Shown here: in pieces, positions 19,722 through 30,249 of the stretch | How positions within the stretch are numbered: the first letter of the stretch is position 1 | Layout of the letters: each line of letters begins with the position of its first letter | Assembly: GCA_030770425.1 (NCBI GenBank) | Contig: JASJFT010000075.1 | Location: 1-64,000, forward strand | DNA: 64,000 nucleotides | From: Darksidea phi | Lineage: Eukaryota; Ascomycota; Dothideomycetes; Pleosporales; Lentitheciaceae | Reading direction: 5' to 3' | The notes under the pieces: generated by a model | Database searches by the model: none | Told to the model about the DNA's origin: nothing | The model's input: only the letters and a program-made list of their open reading frames with translations | Program-made: the position numbers and the translations under genes

Positions 19722-22700
19722 TTAGCCCCAAGTACCTCCGCCACCACGTCCCGGCCTCTTCTGCGCACTCAACCTCCAATCATCCTCTCCCGCAAACTTG
19801 TTATGCAACGGTGCAATCCTCTCTGCCTTCTTCCTCTTACTCAATCGATCCGTTGGCGCCACCTTGAAGAACGTCGGTGCAGCTTCGACCAGCCACTTTG
19901 GCTCTATCGCGCTGACAACATGCATATACTCTTTCGTCGTCTCCACAAGGGATTGGTAGATTACATGTTCTGCCGGCTTTCCAAAGAGCGCGGAGGACGG
20001 ATGCAAAGCGACGGGCGTCCCTTCGACGAGTGTTTTGTAGCCTTCGGAGGGATCCTTCCGTGCAGAATTGCGGAAGAAGCCGGAGCAGAGCGCTTGACGC
20101 ACTTTAATGGTGTTGCGACCGCAAGATATGAGTTGGAGTTTGTGACGAGCCATTAGTTGTTGTAGCTGGGTGCGGACGTCTTTCACGCGCATCAGATTCC
20201 TAGGCTGGATGAAATTCTCATGGCACCAGGGCGTGGAGAAGTTACTCGCTTTCCATCCGTTGTAAACGTTGAGCAGAGTTATATGGTCGCCGCTTGGGTC
20301 ATTGAATTTGGCCTTTTTCTGATCAGCTTGTTGCTGTTTGTCCCTTGGCCTAAAGAAGATGTTCTGCGCCGACATCATAGAAACGATAGTGAGGATCTCA
20401 TCGCTACATTGGAGATCGACAGATGCGATTGTTGCTTTCGACAAGGAAGGTTCCATGGGGAAGTCAGCCATTTGGCGGCCCAAACGCGTGAGAAGGCCTT
20501 CGTCGTCGAGAGCGCCGAGGCAGTAGAGTTCTTCAAGGGCAGTTAGCATAGTGTTTGTTGGCGGGGGATCCATAAAGTCGAAGTGGAGGAGGTCGTTGAT
20601 GCCCATTGCTTTGAGCATGAGAATCGTGTTGGACAAATTCTGTCGCTGAATGTCGGGAATCTATTGCTTGTTAGCCTCTGAGGTAGACTTTGCCAAAGGG
20701 AATCCACATACAGTTGTGGGCAACATCTCATTCTGAAACGCTGCCTCGGTGTAGAGCCTGAAGCACTTTCCAGGGCCTGTACGACCTGCTCGTCCGCTTC
20801 GTTGACGAGCTTGGGCCTGCGAGATTGGCGTGACTTGAAGTCTGTCCATACCAAGCTTAGGATCATAGCTAGATTGCTTGGAAAAGCCTGGGTCGATAAC
20901 ATAGTAAATCCCATCGATGGTCAAACTCGTCTCGGCAATATTTGTAGCAATAACAACTTTGCGAGCTCCAGGAGGAGCCGGTTCGAAGATCTTTGTGGCG
21001 GTCTCTGTCGGGAGTGCGCCATAGATCGGAAGAATGATCAGCTCAGGCACTTCCGGGCCAAGTGCCTTCATTCTCTCCGATAAGATCTCGCACGCATTGT
21101 CGATCTCTTCTTTACCGGTCAAGAAGACCAGGATATCGCCTTCTGGCTCTGTCAGATGGATCTGCATCGTGGTCATAAGAGCCGCATCAAGATAATCATC
21201 CTCGGGTTCCCTTGAATATAGCACTTCAACCTAATATACCGTTAGCTTCTTTATCTAAAGTAAATGGGAATGAAGACTTACAGGAAATGTGCGTCCAGGA
21301 ATGGAGAAGATAGGGCACTTGTTAAAGTATTCGCTGAACTTGTCTGCGTCTAAGGTGGCAGAAGTAACGATGAGCTTCATGTCAGGCCTCTTCTTGAGCG
21401 TTTTCTTGAGCAGGCCAAAAAGCACATCGGTGGCAATCGTCCGTTCGTGGGCTTCGTCGAGCATGATGCAGCTATATTTGGACAGCATGGGGTCTAAGAG
21501 AATCTCGCGCTGAAGAATACCATCCGTCATGTACTTGATCATCGTCTTGTCGCTCGTGTTGTCCTCGAAACGAATCGTGAATCCAACCTCTTCTCCCAAG
21601 CGACATCCGACTTCTTCGGCGACGCGCTTAGCAACGCTCATAGCGGCGACTCGACGCGGCTGTGTACACCCAATCATCCCTTCATTCGCATACCCAGCCT
21701 CAGCCAAATACTGCGTCATCTGAGTCGTCTTTCCGCTGCCAGTATCACCCACTACGATGAGTATCTGATTTGCCTTGACCGCTTCTAACAGTTGTTGTCG
21801 AAACTTGTAGACAGGTAGACTCTCTCTCTGGTCCTTGATGCTCATGTTTGTGCGCTTGCCGAACGAAGCATTCTTTCCTTGCGAAATCTTCTTCCACTCG
21901 GGTACGGCTTCGGGGGCCTGATCTTTTCGAGTGTTGCGTAGATCGCTGGCGAATTGCCGTGTTTGCGCCATTGGGTCGTTCCACTGGCTGCTAAGATCTA
22001 CTTTTGCTGCCTCCTGCGCTGCCTTTTCTTGGGCCTCCTGTTGTTTCGCCTCACGGCGCTCCTGTGCTATAGCAGCACCCTGCATTGCAGCACGATTGAG
22101 TGATCCGTCCGGGGCCTTGACGACTCGAATAGGTGAAAGTTCGAGGGATTTCTGCGTTTGACCCTGGAGGAACTGAGGCTCAAAATCAGTGAGCTCAATG
22201 TCCACGTCTTCCTCCTCTTCGAAACCGTCCTCGCCATTGACGTGGGCGTTGTAGTCTGCGTCAATGTCTGGATAATCTGACTTAGGAATGACGCCAGATG
22301 CAATCAACTGCTTGATTTCCCATCTTTCTGGTGATGTCATGCGTTTCCGTATCCCGTTGCGCCGGTTGTTGAAACCATCTTCGATGACGGGGACCATGTC
22401 ACTACCTCCAAGGCCCTGCATGTTAGCGCCAGATGCTATGCGTGCTTGAGGAGCCATGTCGCGGCCACTTCTCTGGTCAACATCTTTCATGGATAGGGAA
22501 ATCCTGCCACCTTCCAATTTGATGACCTTGACTTTGACTGGTTGTCCTCGGGATAAAAGATCATTGGGGTCGTTTACTCGCACGCCTTCCTGAATTTGCG
22601 ATAGATGCACCAGTCCATCGACTTTGCCCCGCACGCCCGCTAGATTGACAAAGGCACCGAAATTCTTCACCCCAGTGACCTTGCCATCGTAAACTTTATA

Positions 22701-23426
22701 AAGGACGGGCTCGTTGTCTAGCTCGGGCGTGGGAGGACGGCGAAATTCGTCAATGTCTTCGTCGCGGTATTTTCTCCGGCTGCGCTTGTTGTCATGCCGT
22801 TTGACCGTTCTCGTGCGACCGAACTCGTCCTCGAAGACGAATTCTTCGTTGCGCTCGTCGCGCCGCCGTCTAGGGCTTCGCGACCGTGACCTCGACCGTG
22901 ACCGCCTGTAGCGCTTGTTCCTGCTCATGTCCCGCTCATCGTCATCGAGCGGACTCATGCTCCTCTTCCGTGACGCCCTATCCCTCGGTTTTCCCCCAGC
23001 TTTCCCTCCCAGACTTTCTAGCATCGCAAAAGTGTCGTCCAAGGCATCGGCGCCATTTTCTTCGTTGTCGCTCGCGACCTTGTAGTCTACCTCTTTGTCC
23101 GGAATTGCTAGCCCCTTGAAAACGCGTGTTTTTCGGTCCCGCTCGTCGCCTTGGTCCTCGTCTGCGTTCTTTCCGTTTGCGCTCTTATTCTTGTACTTTG
23201 GATGCATCGTCAAGATCAACCGATCGATGCTTGTGACCAAACTCTCCGGAAACTCGGCGCCCATTTCCTCAAGCTGCGCCTTGAAGTCTGCGACCCCCTT
23301 CGCCTTGCCATGCTGATCGATGACGAATTCCGCGAGCGTCTTGTCAGAAACACCGACGTGGTTTCGAATTTCGTCGGTAACTTTCTGGACGAGCGAGAAC
23401 AGCTCGAGGTTTGCGAAGTCGTCCAT
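19722..23426 (-). CDS. PRP22: DEAH-box pre-mRNA splicing helicase Prp22 (DHX8)
   Basis: Three exons, complement(19722..20660, 20712..21230, 21282..23426), 1200 aa. All junctions are phase 0 (GTAAGT...TTAG, GTATGT...ATAG). The N-terminus [10 protein letters not shown] and its helical domain are typical of Prp22. An RS/RD-rich linker is followed by an S1 RNA-binding domain ([15 protein letters not shown], residues ~243-320). The helicase core shows GDTGSGKTT (~residue 560), MLDEAHERT (~655) and [11 protein letters not shown] (~688). RecA2 carries [11 protein letters not shown] and [14 protein letters not shown], followed by the HA2/OB modules. The S1 domain separates Prp22 from Prp2 and Prp16. 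It releases spliced mRNA from the spliceosome and proofreads exon ligation. Length equals orthologues (human 1220, yeast 1145). Confidence 0.97.
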
Positions 23427-23650
23427 GGTGAGAGTATTTTCCCCGTGCCGTGGGGTGTAGTCAGTAGGGTTGAGAAGGATGGTAGGAGAACTTGGGCGAA
23501 TGCTGTTGGAGGCGCCAGTATTCACGTGACGGGGCTGCAATTATTTCTCCGTCCCATGGACCAACCAGCTTTCGCCTTCCCCGATTCACCTCACCTCGAC
23601 TCCACAACCCCCATCACCACCCCGCCCATCTACCGATTTTGCGCCTCACA
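23427..23650. promoter_or_regulatory. Short bidirectional promoter, PRP22 / 105-aa protein
   Basis: Only 224 bp separate the two start codons, so transcription of both genes must initiate inside it. The half near the small gene is CT- and CACC-rich on the plus strand. No defined factor site is claimed. Confidence 0.5.
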
Positions 23651-23968
23651 ATGTCAACCGTCAAAGTAATATATCGCCAGAAACCTGTCCTCCCAATTTT
23701 CCTCCATACTGCCTTCTTATGCTGGGGCAACTACGAGTTGTACCGCATTTACCAAGGGACACATCCCACCTTCTCCGCACACCTCGAGAAAGCCGGCATA
23801 TACTCGGCGAATAGTACGAACGATAAAGAAACGGCCGAGAAGAAGTCTGAGGACAAGAGGACAGGATCCTCGGAGCAAGGCGACGAGGGCGAAGAGAGAT
23901 GGACAAGGATGAATGGGGTACCAATACCGACTTTTGAGATGCTGATACGGCCGTTTCGAAAAGATTGA
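23651..23968 (+). CDS. Small single-span membrane protein, uncharacterised
   Basis: 105 aa starting MSTVKVIYRQ. One hydrophobic/aromatic segment covers residues ~12-35 (LPIFLHTAFLCWGNYELYRI). A charged Lys/Glu-rich linker follows, then a short conserved-looking end (PIPTFEMLIRPFRKD). The basic N-terminus followed by a span suggests an organelle or ER membrane protein, possibly mitochondrial. I do not recognise a named family. Codon usage and the tight head-to-head promoter with PRP22 support a real gene. Confidence 0.65.
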   Translation: MSTVKVIYRQKPVLPIFLHTAFLCWGNYELYRIYQGTHPTFSAHLEKAGIYSANSTNDKETAEKKSEDKRTGSSEQGDEGEERWTRMNGVPIPTFEMLIRPFRKD

Positions 23969-24540
23969 GGTCCTCAGAGTCAATTGAAAGGTTGCAGGGA
24001 CAATCGTATAAAAAAATGGCAGGACACCGGAGTCCAGGAATGACCTCGGTTGGAAATGGACAGATGCGGCGTTAGGATCTCTGTAAAATATGGTGCAGGG
24101 CACATTGCAACAATTTCCCTTTGAGGCATACTTTGGGAACGGCGTTCTGGTAGTGCTAGGTGTGTGGCAGCATTGAGCTTTTACTCTACTCACCATATTT
24201 CAATTTCGAAGCCGTCTCAACCGGGAATCGACAGTCCAGCTGCCCGGTATAGCGACGGGAAGAATGCCGAACCAGACGATAAGTCTCTCGAAATATACTA
24301 CTAGTCCTTTTCCGAAAGATTTCAACGTCTTTCGATGCTGATAAATTGATTACTACATGCCATCCGCAGCCATTGCCGAGTCGCGAAGTAACATTTAAGT
24401 ATAACCACACACAGCTAGATGATCAATGATATATCTGTCCTTGACGCGTAGAGACATGCACATTTGATATCCTGCGCTCAGTTCTATTTCATCACGTAAC
24501 TGTGATATCCACCATCTTCGTCTCCTGTCCAGTCTGATCC
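23969..24540. other. Convergent intergenic region, no gene seen
   Basis: 3' flanks of the 105-aa gene and of the weak gene to its right. No feature is supportable. Confidence 0.5.
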
Positions 24541-24978
24541 TCACAACTTCGTCTTAGGTGTTCCATCTCTCTCCATTCTCCTCTGCTCCATTATATACCC
24601 ACTCGCAACCGGACTCCACCCCTGACTCGCAATCTGCGGTATTGGAAATGGCGGCTTCCTTAACTGTTCTGTGAAAAACACGGGATGCCTGGTCGCGCTG
24701 TCGTAGAACGCGGGGGGTGGAGAGAACGGCGAAGGGGCGAAGGGAGGCATGGCTTCGATCTGTGATGATGGCCTCAAGTTACTTTGGAGCTGCAATGTGG
24801 ATTGAGATTGAGGGCTGGCTATCGAGTGTGACTGCGGGGTCTCGTGCGTAGCGCGGGTTTGGTTGTAGCTGAAGGTTGTGTGTGGGCGCTGCTGTGAGGC
24901 CTGGCAAGTTAGCTGGAGTGAGACGCAGAGGAAGAAAAAGGGTACCTTTGGCCGCGTGGGCTGCAATGCAGGAAGCAT
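24541..24978 (-). CDS. Uncharacterised Pro/Ser/Gln-rich protein (weak gene model)
   Basis: Proposed as complement(24541..24900, 24946..24978), 130 aa, beginning MLPALQPTRPK. The 45-nt intron (GTACCC...GCCAG) is in frame, so retention would add 15 hydrophobic residues. The frame extends upstream to about 25008 without an ATG, so the true start could lie in an unseen exon. The middle is Gln/Ser/Pro-rich. The C-terminal third (FYDSATRHPVFF to KTKL) has the look of a conserved short region. No domain is recognised. It is divergent from the ABC ATPase gene. Confidence 0.45.
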   Translation of the reverse strand: MLPALQPTRPKVPFFFLCVSLQLTCQASQQRPHTTFSYNQTRATHETPQSHSIASPQSQSTLQLQSNLRPSSQIEAMPPFAPSPFSPPPAFYDSATRHPVFFTEQLRKPPFPIPQIASQGWSPVASGYIMEQRRMERDGTPKTKL

Positions 24979-25181
24979 CGCCAATAGCTCGAGTGATCGC
25001 TCATTCAAGCTCGCGCGCGGATGGACGAAACGTTACTTCGAAAGCCTCGGCTTAACTGCTGCCGACGTCATGTCGCGGAGTCGGAGCGATCTCCGCTGGG
25101 CAAGACTACGGTGAACCGATACTACCTGCAATGCAAGGAGTTTAACTTCGCACACATCACGGGCGCGGCTTAAGTGTTCAG

Positions 25182-27260
25182 ATGTCAATATTCGACATGC
25201 GAAGAACGCCAGCTTTGTTCTTTGCGGCATCAAGATGTACGCGATTTCATAGTTCGACGAAGTTGTGTTCGGAGCCGATAGTACGCGTTACGAATGGTAC
25301 TTTCTACCGGCAACATCCAGCATCGAGACCAGTTGGACAAGATGCATCACCCAACCCCCCACTATTTCCGAACCTAGCCCTGGAACTACCCTCATTTGCG
25401 AAGCCAAATCAGCATTGGGCCATTCTGAGTCCATCATCGACTATCAGGACTGCGTTCCTGCAAATTCTCCGGGGACAGTTGATATGTTTGCCACCGACAG
25501 CTCGCTCCTACCCATACCTATTGTCTGATGAAATTACTGCAAAGAATCCGAAGCTACGTTTTCCTGAACGCGCCATCGAACATGTGGGTTTCGATGTTGA
25601 GCGGAGAGCATTCGGTGGCGCGTACCTCTCGGCTCGATACGAGAGCAGAGTGGAAGAGACGGACTTCACGCTAGCTCGCTACCTAACCGGAATCGTGGGC
25701 CTGAATCCTGGGGAAGAGTTGATCAGGGAGAGGACTCCCGAAAGGGAGGTCATGAACAAGGTTGTCCAGGACCTGGAATTGGAGAGATTCCTTGATAAGC
25801 CGGTCAGCACTTTGAGTAACGGACAAAGTCGACGAGCACGCATTGCGAAAGCTCTGTTAACCAAACCAGAAGTGCTCTGCTTAGATGCACCGTTCATCGG
25901 TTTAGACCCCTTCGTATCGCAGCACATCTCGCAGGTTCTACATCGGTTGGCAGAAGCAAATACGCCTAGAATTGTGCTTTCGCTGAGGCCGCAGGATGTG
26001 ATTCCGGAGTGGATCACCCACTTGGTATACGCGGGCGAAGATGGAAGAGTGCAAACTCTTGGCCCAAAAGAGGAGGTATTCCGGTATCTAAAGAAGGTTT
26101 ATGAGAATATTGAGAGTGCGATTGTTGCTCGAGCTGGCAAAGACCACGAACTTGATCCGAATTTGGTGGAACTACGAGAGGTCGGCCGGCACCTGTCTGA
26201 GCGTGGGGATTTCGAAGCCGGCAGCGGTGAAGAGCTGACGGGATCCGCAACAGACAGTTCGATGCTCAGCCGCGATGGCTATAAGAAACACGACAATACT
26301 CTAAGAAATATTGGAGAATCCATCGTGGAGATGGAAGGCGTCCGCATCAAGTACGGTACCAACTCCGTGCTTGGAGACTGGAAACAGGACGTCGACGAAT
26401 CCCAAAAAGACGGACTTTGGTGGACTGTTCGTCGTGGTGAGCGATGGGGCATCTTCGGTCCGAACGGCTCTGGCAAAACGACACTCATCAGTCTGGTAAC
26501 ATCAGATCATCCCCAAACATACTCGGCACCTGTTAAGATCTTTCAACGATCACGGCTGCCTTCGCCCGGACAGCCTGGTATTACTATTTTCGATATCCAG
26601 TCTCGCATGGGTCATGCATCGCCTGAGGTCCACGCTCTCTTCCCAAAAACCTTATCTGTCCGCAGGACGCTGGAGTCGGCGTGGAGTGATACTCCGATTA
26701 TGAAACCAAAGCTGGATACCGAAAGCTCGAGACGCGTAGATGCTTGTCTCCGCTGGTTCGAAGCGGATCTTAACCCACTTCACAAGGAGGGTGATACTCC
26801 CAGCGGGAATATAGCCTGGGCATCTCACTCCCTCTTCGGTGAGCTATCCTTCTCCGCTCAACGTGCAGCTCTCTTCCTTCGCGCCATTATCCGCAATCCC
26901 GACATTGTCATTCTCGATGAAGCATTCTCAGGCATGGATGACCTCGTTCGCGACAAATGCCTACTCTTCCTATCTCGCGGCGAAAGTATGACGTTGCATT
27001 ACACAGACGCGGGGCCGAAATCCGTAGAGAGCGAGATAGCGAGGAGGCGCGAGGTCATGGTTCCAGGCCTGCAAGACCATCAAGCGCTTCTTTGCGTCAG
27101 CCATAGTAAACAAGAAGTTCCTGGATGTGTCAGAGAATGGCTTTGTCTTCCAGAGTCCGGTACGGGGGGTCCTAGATTTGGAAAATTCGATGGACCAGTT
27201 GAGCTTGGGAGAAGACGGTGGAATGAGATATGGGATTGGCCGAAGAGGCAAACGAATTGA
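25182..27260 (+). CDS. Tandem-NBD ABC ATPase without membrane domain, probably mitochondrial
   Basis: Single exon, 692 aa (alternative start at 25197, MRRTPALFFAA). The N-terminus is Arg/Ser/Phe-rich with no acid for ~25 residues, fitting a mitochondrial presequence. NBD1 has lost its Walker A: the equivalent region (WAILSPSSTIRTAF, ~residue 80) lacks the glycines and Lys. It keeps a signature LSNGQSRRARIAKALL (~210) and Walker B VLCLDAPF (~229). NBD2 has a perfect Walker A GPNGSGKTT (~426) and Walker B DIVILDEAF (~573), but its signature is degraded to FGELSFSAQRA. No membrane spans are visible, so it is a soluble ABC protein, not a transporter by itself. Its partner and substrate are unknown. 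Confidence 0.82.
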   Translation: MSIFDMRRTPALFFAASRCTRFHSSTKLCSEPIVRVTNGTFYRQHPASRPVGQDASPNPPLFPNLALELPSFAKPNQHWAILSPSSTIRTAFLQILRGQLICLPPTARSYPYLLSDEITAKNPKLRFPERAIEHVGFDVERRAFGGAYLSARYESRVEETDFTLARYLTGIVGLNPGEELIRERTPEREVMNKVVQDLELERFLDKPVSTLSNGQSRRARIAKALLTKPEVLCLDAPFIGLDPFVSQHISQVLHRLAEANTPRIVLSLRPQDVIPEWITHLVYAGEDGRVQTLGPKEEVFRYLKKVYENIESAIVARAGKDHELDPNLVELREVGRHLSERGDFEAGSGEELTGSATDSSMLSRDGYKKHDNTLRNIGESIVEMEGVRIKYGTNSVLGDWKQDVDESQKDGLWWTVRRGERWGIFGPNGSGKTTLISLVTSDHPQTYSAPVKIFQRSRLPSPGQPGITIFDIQSRMGHASPEVHALFPKTLSVRRTLESAWSDTPIMKPKLDTESSRRVDACLRWFEADLNPLHKEGDTPSGNIAWASHSLFGELSFSAQRAALFLRAIIRNPDIVILDEAFSGMDDLVRDKCLLFLSRGESMTLHYTDAGPKSVESEIARRREVMVPGLQDHQALLCVSHSKQEVPGCVREWLCLPESGTGGPRFGKFDGPVELGRRRWNEIWDWPKRQTN

Positions 27261-27653
27261 TCTACCATATTCCACCCCATTTTCGTTCATGTGCATCACC
27301 TGCAACGAAAAAATCGATTCAAACTCATTAATTTTGCAAACGAGCTAACTGTGCACATGGCAAGCTACACTCGCACACAAACCAACCAAACCCACGCTAG
27401 AGATTCAATTCCGAAGAAAACGTCTCAATAGGTATCTGTACTCGCCCAGACGCCGTCATGAAAAAAGAAAAGGTTCCGTCATGATACCCCTGGTTTCGAA
27501 AACCGTATTCAATATAGTAGTACAATAATCGTGATACGGAAAAAAACAAAGTAGAACCAAAAGAACAATCGTTAATTTGAGCAGCGACAGAGAGCTGGTG
27601 CCTAGAGAACGGGTAAGCAGGTGCGAGAGTCAGCTAGTGAGGAAAAATTTCCC
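27261..27653. other. Convergent intergenic region, no gene seen
   Basis: AT-rich 3' flanks of the ABC ATPase and the zinc-cluster regulator, with several A-rich runs that suit transcript ends. No gene. Confidence 0.5.
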
Positions 27654-29666
27654 CTAATAGAAAGCATATCCGTCATGCGGCTGCTGTTGCTGTTGAGGTT
27701 GCGGTATAGAAGGGCGGAACTGGGTTTGTTGTTGCTGCATATGATGGGCCTGTTGCATGAGGTTGTTGACATTGGGCGCAACGTAGACTTCTTGGTAAGG
27801 ATGTTGAGGGTTATCGAAACCGACACCGGCGAGCGGGTTGTAGCCTGGACGCATCATGGGGATGGCTTGCTGTTGTGGTTGAGGCTGCGGTGGCTGTAGC
27901 GGCTGCTGTTGCTGCTGTAGTGGCATCTCTTGCTGCTCATTCCATCCCCATTTCTTCTGCAGTTCGTCGTTGATGAAACCGACGCGCCACCCTGTCTCCT
28001 GTCGGATTTTATCGACAATCTGGAGGACTTCTTCTTGGGCGCGGCGGTCTGTTTGGCATTCTGCTGCGATGTGGAGGGAGCGCAGCGCTACGGATGCTAC
28101 ACCACGGTCTTTAACGTGCGCGCTTATTCCGCAGATCATCTGTGCATGTTCTTGCTCCATTTCTTGCATCTCGGGGTCATCGCGGTTGACGAGGGGGTTG
28201 ATCTGTGCGAGGAGACACATGCAGGTGTGGTAGAACAGGCGCGCAACTATGCTCGTGCGCTTGATCAGCCAGACTTCGGGAAAGGCAGACCCAGATAGCG
28301 TTTGTCCCGGGTGTAGGAAGCCCATGGGATGCATGGTTCGCGGAATGGACTCATTCCAGGTATCTGCTAGGGCTTTGAGCTGCAGCCACTCGACATAGCG
28401 CTGTTGCGGGTCCTGCTGTCGAATATTGGTTTCGCGTGGGATGGAGCGGAAGTTGCACACTTTGGCGACAATGTAGACGATGCGGTGAGTCCATACTTCT
28501 TCGCGGCCCGGCTCGAGCTCTTGCGTCAGGTCCATGTCGATGCCCCATTCGTCGGGGTCCCATGCGACCTGCCAGTTGAAGTGGAGACAGCTAAGTAGTT
28601 CCATGCCAACGTTGAGCCAGAAGCATGCTGCACCTATGCCGTCTGATTGAGCGTTCCACCGGCATTCTTTGATTAGCGCGCGGGCGCCTGCGATGTGGTT
28701 CATGCGCTGCATAGCTCGCTCACACATGATTTCGTAGACGTTCAGGATGACGGCGGTAGTGGCGCACAGAGTGGTGTTTCTGTTCGCGTCGTGGAGTGCG
28801 TCTAGTAAATACCTAGTGGCTTTTTCGTAGTAACGCAGCGCTTCCTCATCACTATATCTGGGGTTGACAAGTGCAAGGTGGCGAGCACCACATGCCAAGC
28901 ATGCGTTCAGCAGCATGGGCTCTCGCAGTGCGTAGAACGGGAGTAGACGTGAGAACTGCTGCGAATCAATAGCTGCTCGGCGACTCTGCAAGAAATCGAC
29001 GCTTACGTGTTTCATCGAGTCCATGCTGTCCATCCATATGCCTATCTCTTCGACGAAGACTTGCATATACAGGACCTTCTTTTGGTCGGTGAGATAATCG
29101 GCTCCTTGGGGCTCTGGGACCTGCATGCCCATGGTGCTTTGGGGCGAAGGCTGGTGAAGGTCGTGCTGCTGGTTCAAATTCAGAAAGGCTACATCTGGAT
29201 ACGATGGCCGGTGATGATGGGTGCGGTGGTTGTGGTACCCAGGCGGCTCGGAGGCCCTGCATCTCTTCTGCGGCCCGTACTGCTCGAGGCCACCCTGATA
29301 TTCGGACGCGATCTCACGGGACTCGTCCTGAAAGGTAACAGACCAGTCCTTGGACTGTCCGAGGAGGAAAGGCACGGGCTTTGAAGGCGTGTCCTGCCAA
29401 TTAATGCGCAGGCCTCGCTGGCAGTTCCTGTTCGACTTGAGGCAGTTCATGCACACGGGGGTGCCTTCATCGCATTTCAGATGGCGGTCGCGGCACGTGA
29501 GGCATCCGGTGCGGACTCTTTTCGACTTGCTGCCTTTCTGTTGCGTCGGGGGCGTTCTCTCCGAAGTTTCGCTCTGGGCATCCATCTGCTGGGAGTGCTC
29601 GCCGCCTGCGGCCTCTGTGTAATTACTGCGTTGCGCCAGCATGGTTAGGGCGACAGTACTGGCCAT
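27654..29666 (-). CDS. Zn(II)2Cys6 transcription factor with Gln-rich tail
   Basis: Single exon, 670 aa from MASTVALTML. An in-frame upstream start at 29738 would add 24 residues. The zinc cluster is exact at C55-x2-C58-x6-C65-x6-C72-x2-C75-x6-C82, followed by a short linker and a His/Pro-rich region. The middle (residues ~200-540) reads like the fungal-specific regulatory domain of the PF11951 type, with ALREPMLLNACLACGARHLAL and helices around NVYEIMCERAMQRMNHIAGA. The last ~100 residues are rich in Gln, Pro and Met. It should act in the nucleus as a DNA-binding regulator, recognising CGG half-sites by family knowledge. I cannot name its pathway. Confidence 0.88.
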   Translation of the reverse strand: MASTVALTMLAQRSNYTEAAGGEHSQQMDAQSETSERTPPTQQKGSKSKRVRTGCLTCRDRHLKCDEGTPVCMNCLKSNRNCQRGLRINWQDTPSKPVPFLLGQSKDWSVTFQDESREIASEYQGGLEQYGPQKRCRASEPPGYHNHRTHHHRPSYPDVAFLNLNQQHDLHQPSPQSTMGMQVPEPQGADYLTDQKKVLYMQVFVEEIGIWMDSMDSMKHVSVDFLQSRRAAIDSQQFSRLLPFYALREPMLLNACLACGARHLALVNPRYSDEEALRYYEKATRYLLDALHDANRNTTLCATTAVILNVYEIMCERAMQRMNHIAGARALIKECRWNAQSDGIGAACFWLNVGMELLSCLHFNWQVAWDPDEWGIDMDLTQELEPGREEVWTHRIVYIVAKVCNFRSIPRETNIRQQDPQQRYVEWLQLKALADTWNESIPRTMHPMGFLHPGQTLSGSAFPEVWLIKRTSIVARLFYHTCMCLLAQINPLVNRDDPEMQEMEQEHAQMICGISAHVKDRGVASVALRSLHIAAECQTDRRAQEEVLQIVDKIRQETGWRVGFINDELQKKWGWNEQQEMPLQQQQQPLQPPQPQPQQQAIPMMRPGYNPLAGVGFDNPQHPYQEVYVAPNVNNLMQQAHHMQQQQTQFRPSIPQPQQQQQPHDGYAFY

Positions 29667-30249
29667 GCTGCGTGGTGTTGGGGGCACTATGGACCGATGA
29701 CGCCGGCTTCCAGCAAATGCCGTCCCATGGGTCCACACGCAGCGTTCCCTATGATGCGATGGACAGCGCGATGTTAGGAGAGCGGCCCAAGTCTCTCCTA
29801 GACATGTCGTGATGGGGGCGGGCGTCGAGGTGGTCGGTGTTGAAGCGTGGCTTGGGGTTGGGGAGTTGCAGCAATTTCAAGCGGGCGGGCTCGCCTCGCC
29901 TTGACCTTTTCAGATAAGCTTGCTTTTTGGCAGGGGGGCCGTGAAGTCTATTTTAAGGGGGGGACTCTCAGCAAACAAGCCGCTTACAGCTCGCCGTCAG
30001 CCCCAGCGGGGAAGCATTCTGAATGAGGGCTATAGGGCGCGAAATCGACGCGAAACAGAGGCCGGTGTGCTCGCGTGGTAGCGAGGCAATACTTGCGGCA
30101 TCATCCTTTGCGCTTCCGTGCCAGGGGCGCCACACACGCGCATGCTCCGGCGACTGACGCAACACATCCACTCCCCCAGCGTCGATCCTCGCTCCGATTG
30201 CCTGGCCTGTCCGTCTCAGCGCAACTCGGCGGTACATGCCACGCCAACC
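29667..30249. promoter_or_regulatory. Divergent promoter region, zinc-cluster regulator / ASA1
   Basis: Divergent start codons lie 583 bp apart. It includes an in-frame ATG at 30142 that could extend Asa1 by 36 residues. No named site is recognised. Confidence 0.45.

Noticed and set aside
30142..30249. N-terminal extension of Asa1 from the ATG at 30142
   Set aside because: The added 36 residues are low-complexity, while the downstream Met directly precedes the first WD strand; kept only as an alternative start.
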